Positions 55,797 to 64,000 of a DNA stretch of 64,000 nt are shown here, in pieces. The DNA lies in assembly GCF_024347455.1 (NCBI RefSeq), contig NZ_AP025484.1, positions 1,736,001-1,800,000 on the forward strand, read 5' to 3'. The notes below the pieces were generated by a model. It was not told the origin of the DNA and searched no databases. It worked only from the letters and a program-made list of their open reading frames with translations. Made by a program: the position numbers and the translations under genes. Source of the stretch: Vibrio echinoideorum. Lineage in GTDB: Bacteria; Pseudomonadota; Gammaproteobacteria; Enterobacterales; Vibrionaceae. How positions within the stretch are numbered: the stretch's first letter is position 1; the number at the start of each line of letters is the position of its first letter.

Positions 55797-56381
55797 ATGA
55801 GTAATACAAGCGATAAAACTGAACTGGAAAAGATGCTATCTGGGCAAGTGTATGACGGGGCAGACCAAGAAATTGATACCATGCGTTCCAATGCAAAAAA
55901 AGCGCTAATGGCTTTCAACAACCACCAAACCCCAGATCAACAACACACATTGCAAGAGCAGCTATTCGGTAAGGTTGGTAGTAGCAGCTTAATCCAGCCC
56001 CCTTTTCATTGTGAGTTTGGTAAAACCATTGAGATTGGTGACGACACCTTCATCAACATGAACGTGGTGATGCTGGATGGTGCGAATATCAAGATCGGTA
56101 ACAATGTTTTAATTGGACCAAGTGCCCAATTCTATACGCCATCACACTCCCTTGATTATCGTAGCCGCCGTAAATGGGAAACCTTCTGTTTACCAATAAC
56201 AATCGAAGATGATGTGTGGATTGGCGGTAACTCAGTGATCAACCAAGGCGTGACAATTGGGGCTCGTTCAGTGATTGCAGCGAACTCTGTGGTCAACAGC
56301 GATGTACCACCAGACTGCTTATACGGTGGTACGCCAGCCAAGTTGATTCGACACTTGAATACTGAGCAACAGAGCGACTAA
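55797..56381 (+). CDS. sugar O-acetyltransferase (Maa/LacA family)
   Basis: A 194-residue hexapeptide-repeat acetyltransferase, a diverged paralogue of the maa product at 23765. IQPPFHCEFGKTIEIGDDTF and NMNVVMLDGANIKIGNNVLI are the acceptor-site and left-handed helix start; TPSHSLD carries the catalytic His in place of AGHPLD; GARSVIAANSVVNSDVPPD closes the coil. It likely acetylates a sugar or sugar derivative with acetyl-CoA. It converges with the AraC gene and has no clear partner. The acceptor is uncertain. Confidence 0.9.
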   Translation: MSNTSDKTELEKMLSGQVYDGADQEIDTMRSNAKKALMAFNNHQTPDQQHTLQEQLFGKVGSSSLIQPPFHCEFGKTIEIGDDTFINMNVVMLDGANIKIGNNVLIGPSAQFYTPSHSLDYRSRRKWETFCLPITIEDDVWIGGNSVINQGVTIGARSVIAANSVVNSDVPPDCLYGGTPAKLIRHLNTEQQSD

Positions 56382-56418
56382 TTCAGCAACAGTCTAAATC
56401 TAAGAAAGGCCATGTTTA

Positions 56419-57357
56419 TCACTCAACATGGCCTTTCTTCCATTGATAAGGTGTAATCCCATTTACTCGCTTAAATGCTCTTATAAACTGCGATGAATCG
56501 GCATAACCTAAGTGAAGTGCGACATCAGAAATAGTATAGGTTTGCTGAGAAATAACTCGCTTAGCGAAATCAAACGCGAGCGTCTCTTTTATCTCTTTGA
56601 AGGTTGTATTTTCTTTATTCAACGCTCTTTGAATAGTACGCTTTCCAATCCCGATCAAATCGCAAAATGTATCTAAGTCCATATCGACTCGACCAATATA
56701 TGGCGACAAAGCCTCAGTGACTTTGCGAGTATCGGCCATGGGTTTCACTTTGGTTTCCACCAAATTTTCCACTTCAAACCGATCGTATTGAATACGCGTA
56801 TTCTCTTGCCCAAGGTATTGAGGTGTCTCAGTTTGGATTTTTAACTCGCTTAATGCCTGCGACTTCGTTGTCACTAAATCATATCGAATTGGGTTACCGA
56901 GCTCAGCATATTGCGCCTTCAAATAAGCGTGAGTATAAGCGATAAGAAACAACTCAGATTCAACGTGACTAACTGACTGCATTGACGTCGTAAACGAGAC
57001 AGAAAACTCTGCCCCACTTTGTTCCACAGATATCTTTTCAATGGGGAAAGAATCAAGGAAATCTTGCATCGAAAGAGCAGGAAATCGAAGTTCTTTAGCT
57101 GCTCGAGTTGCACTCTCTAACAGCACAGCAATGAAGTCATTCGGGCCTAGATTAACCCTGATATGGTGTAAGAAGAGGGAAAAAACGTTATACGGAACAT
57201 AGCTAGCCGATGACGTATCCATACTGAATGGAAGTTTCACTTCTAACGCCAGATCTGCAACCAATGAACGGCCGAGAGCAAGCGAGTTATCTTCTTGCAA
57301 ACACTGTTGAAAGTAGTTCACTACACGCTTATCAATCAGAGGAATATCAAGCCCCAT
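56419..57357 (-). CDS. AraC-family regulator (arabinose-binding-like N-terminal domain)
   Basis: A 312-residue AraC/XylS protein of the OruR/ArgR-like type with an unusual long N-terminal domain. The C-terminal HTH pair reads DLDTFCDLIGIGKRTIQRAL and SDVALHLGYADSSQFIRAFK, ending RVNGITPYQWKK. ATG 57357 is favoured because AGGA stands seven bases upstream; two earlier in-frame ATGs lack this. It is divergent from the M19-like gene, with an inverted repeat between them, so it probably activates that gene. Confidence 0.88.
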   Translation of the reverse strand: MGLDIPLIDKRVVNYFQQCLQEDNSLALGRSLVADLALEVKLPFSMDTSSASYVPYNVFSLFLHHIRVNLGPNDFIAVLLESATRAAKELRFPALSMQDFLDSFPIEKISVEQSGAEFSVSFTTSMQSVSHVESELFLIAYTHAYLKAQYAELGNPIRYDLVTTKSQALSELKIQTETPQYLGQENTRIQYDRFEVENLVETKVKPMADTRKVTEALSPYIGRVDMDLDTFCDLIGIGKRTIQRALNKENTTFKEIKETLAFDFAKRVISQQTYTISDVALHLGYADSSQFIRAFKRVNGITPYQWKKGHVE

Positions 57358-57442
57358 CACTCTATCCTTTTCCATATTAACTAGTGACGCAAAATGCACA
57401 TTTTCATTTCAGAGCTTAGCTACAATTATCTCAAGTTAACAA

Positions 57443-57476
57443 GGTTCACTTACAGTTTTCACTAATAAAGTGAACC
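57443..57476. promoter_or_regulatory. inverted repeat between AraC and M19-like genes
   Basis: Arms GGTTCACTT (57443-57451) and AAGTGAACC (57468-57476) separated by 16 bp. A likely binding site for the adjacent AraC-type regulator. Confidence 0.65.
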
Positions 57477-57614
57477 ACATAGCCAACAAGAGCAGCTTTG
57501 ATTGCAAAGTATGACAGGGTTATCAATTTTAAATAATCCCGAGATACCGTCAGGGTCTACTATTAAATATAGATATTGAATAAATGGACTTAAACCAATA
57601 ATTGAGAGGTTTTC

Positions 57615-58859
<1,245 letters not shown>

Positions 58860-58887
58860 CTCGCAACTAACAAAGCTCAAGCATTCG

Positions 58888-58915
58888 AAGCACGTCCTAT
58901 TGGGCGTGCTTTTTT
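58888..58915 (+). terminator. rho-independent terminator after the M19-like gene
   Basis: Arms AAGCACG and CGTGCTT with a 10-base loop and T-run, 28 bases after the stop. Confidence 0.88.
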
Positions 58916-59488
58916 ATTAACTGATTGTATGTAATCTCTCCCTTCCCCCTAACTAACCAGGAGGAAAATGGTGAGGCACCAAATAGTTTTCAGGTCTAAC
59001 AATAAATAGAATAAATACATGAAAATTTGGAACATAACTATATAATATGATTACGCTTCAATAATCCCACTCTCCATTTAACTAACCTCCTTACTCCTTA
59101 TAACAAGGTTTTTACTGGTCATCAACTCAATGAAATACCAGTCACTCACGAATATTTTGTGATATCAAGCTAGACTAAATCCCTAAGTACAGCTTTTTGA
59201 TACTTCCCACCTAATAAATTAACCTCTCGAAAGAAAACTTTTACTAAAAACTACCGTGAACTTAATTTTATGCATCAAAACAATTATACTCATCGCATAC
59301 TGACAAAGAGATAGCCACTAATCATATTGAGTAAAACTTGTACAGACAACAACAAGTAAAAACCTAAAGTTTGGCAATTATTTAACTCACAGTAAATGTT
59401 GAAAATATTTGGAACCAGAATCACAAGAGTAGGACTCTCTTGAATTTATTATCAGGGATGCTGACGAAAATAAAATAGGCATTGTTAG
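58916..59488. other. 570-bp AT-rich region without a gene
   Basis: No frame with a family resemblance or ribosome-binding site is seen on either strand. The sequence is AT-rich with several poly-A and poly-T tracts, like a promoter region or a degraded segment. The promoter of the HTH gene at 59489 is expected near its right end. Confidence 0.55.
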
Positions 59489-60256
59489 ATGAATAATTCT
59501 GCAACGTATTTACTTGCTGCTTTACGAGACAAAATAAAAGAGAAAGGGATTTGTTATTCCGACCTCTCTGTTGGGATGGCAATCCCTCTCTCAACTATTA
59601 AAAGGCAACTGCACAATACGTCTTTGGGGCTAGACAAAATACTTTCGTACGCCACTCATTTAGATACTGACTTGGTAGAGCTATCTATGCGTGGCAAGCA
59701 GTTGCAACAAGATAACGAGCAGTTTATCACCGATATTAACAGTGAAATATTTCGCCAATATCCATACTTGTTTGATTTTTTGTACCTATTACGAAGAAAA
59801 GGCTGGTCACCACATGATATCGCCAATAAATATCAACTAAGTCATACCTCTATGGCCATATATTTTCGTGCATTAGAAATGATGAATTACATTGAATTAA
59901 AAGGCGATGACCAATACAGATTTAAAGATCAAGGTCGTTTTATTTTTGAAGAAGGTTCCAAGCTGGATACTTTATTCGCTAAACGTTTTCGAGATGAAGT
60001 GTTCAGCCATGATGTACGGCCCCCAATCTGTATAGGACGTATCGCTATTACTGAAGAACAAGAAGAGAAGCTGGCGAACGAAGTTTACAACAAGCTGATT
60101 GAGTTTGATGTACAAAACAAAAATGGAGAAGGCGGAGAACGGCTAAGAAATGTATTGATGACCTACACGCCGGGCAATCAGATATTTCTTTCTGATACGA
60201 TCCCTAATATTGATGGCGAATTATTAAAGTCTATATCGATAGCTAATGAACAATAA
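59489..60256 (+). CDS. HTH-type transcriptional regulator, unclassified
   Basis: A 255-residue protein. The N-terminal 60 residues form an XRE-like helix-turn-helix (KGICYSDLSVGMAIPLSTIK), and a second HTH-like segment lies at about residues 105-130 (WSPHDIANKYQLSHTSMAIY). The C-terminal half is charged and not recognised. It belongs to a group of Vibrio regulators seen next to secreted enzymes, though I cannot name it. It lies 168 bp upstream of the YgjK-type gene on the same strand, so regulation of that gene is possible. Confidence 0.75.
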   Translation: MNNSATYLLAALRDKIKEKGICYSDLSVGMAIPLSTIKRQLHNTSLGLDKILSYATHLDTDLVELSMRGKQLQQDNEQFITDINSEIFRQYPYLFDFLYLLRRKGWSPHDIANKYQLSHTSMAIYFRALEMMNYIELKGDDQYRFKDQGRFIFEEGSKLDTLFAKRFRDEVFSHDVRPPICIGRIAITEEQEEKLANEVYNKLIEFDVQNKNGEGGERLRNVLMTYTPGNQIFLSDTIPNIDGELLKSISIANEQ

Positions 60257-60340
60257 TTGATACGTAATAAAAAATAAATAAAGAAAAGACGTAAATAAGC
60301 GATCTTTTCTCACATCCATACGTGAAATAAATAAGGCTGA

Positions 60341-62962
<2,622 letters not shown>

Positions 62963-63039
62963 CAACTACACTCACTAGGTATTAGGCGTTGCAGATGACC
63001 CTCTAGCATCTGCAGCTGTTTAAACCTCTTCAAGTCAGG

Positions 63040-63069
63040 TTCAATTAAGTTAGGTTCAATTAAGTTAGG
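63040..63069. repeat. 15-bp tandem repeat
   Basis: Two perfect copies of TTCAATTAAGTTAGG with partial copies on both sides, just before the terminator of the YgjK-type gene. Confidence 0.85.
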
Positions 63070-63072
63070 TTC

Positions 63073-63100
63073 AAAAGTCACAGTAAATACTGTGGCTTTT
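63073..63100 (+). terminator. rho-independent terminator of the YgjK-type gene
   Basis: 13-bp stem AAAAGTCACAGTA with TACTGTGGCTTTT (one G-U pair). From here to 63325 no gene is seen; the GntR promoter must lie there. Confidence 0.85.
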
Positions 63101-63325
63101 GTACTAGTTACTTGCATGTGAGCTCGCCCTCCCCTTTATCTAATTAAGAAAGAGAATGAAGTCACACACCCAGAAGTAATACTCAAATTCGCCCTCAAAA
63201 ACGCCCTATATCCATCATCTAATCGGCCTTCTATGTTAGAATTAACGGCTAGTTCGGAATGCGCTGAGTATCTGATTTAGTTAACTATAATTTAATCACC
63301 ATGAGTGCTTTTTTAAGTTTTTAGA

Positions 63326-64000
63326 ATGAAAAAATATGAATTAGTTGTCCAAGATATTGTTAGCAAGATCTGTCAAAACAGTATCAATCATAAGCTTCCT
63401 GCAGAAAGGGAACTCTCTGAAATATATGGCTTATCTCGATTTACTATTCGAAAAGCGCTAGCCAAACTAGAAGCGATTGGCATGGTGACATCTAAGGTGG
63501 GCTCAGGGTACTTTGTTAATACATCTTTGGTTGGAACCCCTCTAGTTTATAACTCGATTACTGAAAACAGCTTTGAAGAAATATCTTATAAAAAGATTCA
63601 ATTAAATAAAGCGTTACCAAACAACCACGAACAACAAACATTTTCTCTACGTGACGATGAATATATTTGGAAGATCAAACGTCTTAGGTTAATTAATAAT
63701 AAAGTCGTTCAAATTGAAGAAACAAAAATACCTGTCAGTATCTTTCATGAAATGAACACAGACATCATCGAGAGTTCGCTTCAAAAACACGCACTCGCTC
63801 AAGGCTTAGAGATCGACAGTTACTTAACGACTTATCAAGCCATCAACGTATCCAAAGATGATGCCGATTTACTGGGCTGTAAGAAGAATGTCGCGGCAAT
63901 GAACATCACCAACCGTGGCTTCCTTACCTCTGGCGAATTGTTCATCGTCAGTGACATTATCGACATCAACTATCAATGCACTTATCACACGCCTTTTAAC
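63326..64000 (+). CDS. GntR/UTRA-family regulator, 3' end beyond right edge
   Basis: An open frame of 225 codons starting at ATG 63326 and running off the right edge. The N-terminal winged helix (KLPAERELSEIYGLSRFTIR, then KALAKLEAIGMV, GSGYFV) is GntR type. The C-terminal part (IWKIKRLRLINNKVVQIEET and AINVSKDDADLLG) is a UTRA effector domain, as in TreR and other HutC-subfamily repressors of sugar operons. Nearly the whole protein is present; about 10-20 residues may be missing. It may control a sugar operon to the right or the YgjK-type gene to the left. Confidence 0.9.
   Translation, partial: MKKYELVVQDIVSKICQNSINHKLPAERELSEIYGLSRFTIRKALAKLEAIGMVTSKVGSGYFVNTSLVGTPLVYNSITENSFEEISYKKIQLNKALPNNHEQQTFSLRDDEYIWKIKRLRLINNKVVQIEETKIPVSIFHEMNTDIIESSLQKHALAQGLEIDSYLTTYQAINVSKDDADLLGCKKNVAAMNITNRGFLTSGELFIVSDIIDINYQCTYHTPFN

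Overview
The window looks like a piece of an accessory-rich replicon of a Vibrio (Vibrionaceae, Gammaproteobacteria), probably the second chromosome. The grounds are the gene families (NfsA, Maa, MdlAB-like ABC half-transporters, a VpsT/CsgD-like regulator, Vibrio-type adenosine deaminase, DUF1090, YgjK), moderate GC, abundant LysR regulators, and no rRNA, tRNA or ribosomal genes. The species cannot be fixed from the sequence alone.

Layout. 1-4.5 kb: the start of a radical-SAM sulfatase-maturase gene running off the left edge, then a DUF1254 gene and a FadL-like outer membrane protein gene, each broken by one frameshift, then nfsA. 4.5-9 kb: a phospholipase D-like lipoprotein, a deletion scar joining the remains of a TetR gene and a DHFR-like gene, an unknown ORF, an ABM monooxygenase and a Crp/Fnr-type regulator. 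9-14.5 kb: a Ser-type sulfatase with its maturase, then a divergent LysR/MFS pair. 14.9-22.6 kb: a chaperone-usher pilus locus with two LuxR-type regulators at the front and a membrane GGDEF diguanylate cyclase at the end. 22.8-30.3 kb: LysR, Maa, LacI plus 6-phospho-beta-glucosidase with two palindromic operators, a 5'-nucleotidase-like protein with a PurR-like box, and an unknown zinc-ribbon protein. 30.4-46 kb: small lipoproteins, VOC, DMT exporter, LysR/alkylsulfatase pair, SDR, lipoate-ligase-like, homocysteine methyltransferase, Gfo/Idh oxidoreductase, SgrR-like regulator, DUF1090, HDOD, and a TetR/MDR pair with paired operators. 46.2-54.5 kb: an AraC-family remnant and then the four-gene minus-strand cassette gshA - ABC - ABC - gss. 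54.6-64 kb: adenosine deaminase, a sugar acetyltransferase, AraC, an M19-like protein, an HTH regulator, a YgjK-type GH63 glucosidase with an amber codon, and the start of a GntR/UTRA regulator.

The most notable system is the cassette at 46570-53414. A GshA-type glutamate-cysteine ligase, a heterodimeric MdlAB-like exporter and a eukaryotic-type (not GshB-type) glutathione synthetase are tightly packed and partly translationally coupled. They form a self-contained make-and-export unit for glutathione or a gamma-Glu-Cys-X analogue. In the synthetase, the loop residues that set acceptor specificity in plant enzymes (Ala-Ala for glycine, Leu-Pro for beta-alanine) read His-Ser, so the third residue may not be glycine.

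The second point of interest is the pilus locus, which carries its own c-di-GMP synthase and a VpsT-like regulator. A third is the number of disrupted genes (six clear cases: DUF1254, FadL-like, TetR, DHFR-like, AraC, YgjK) together with many short tandem repeats at gene ends.
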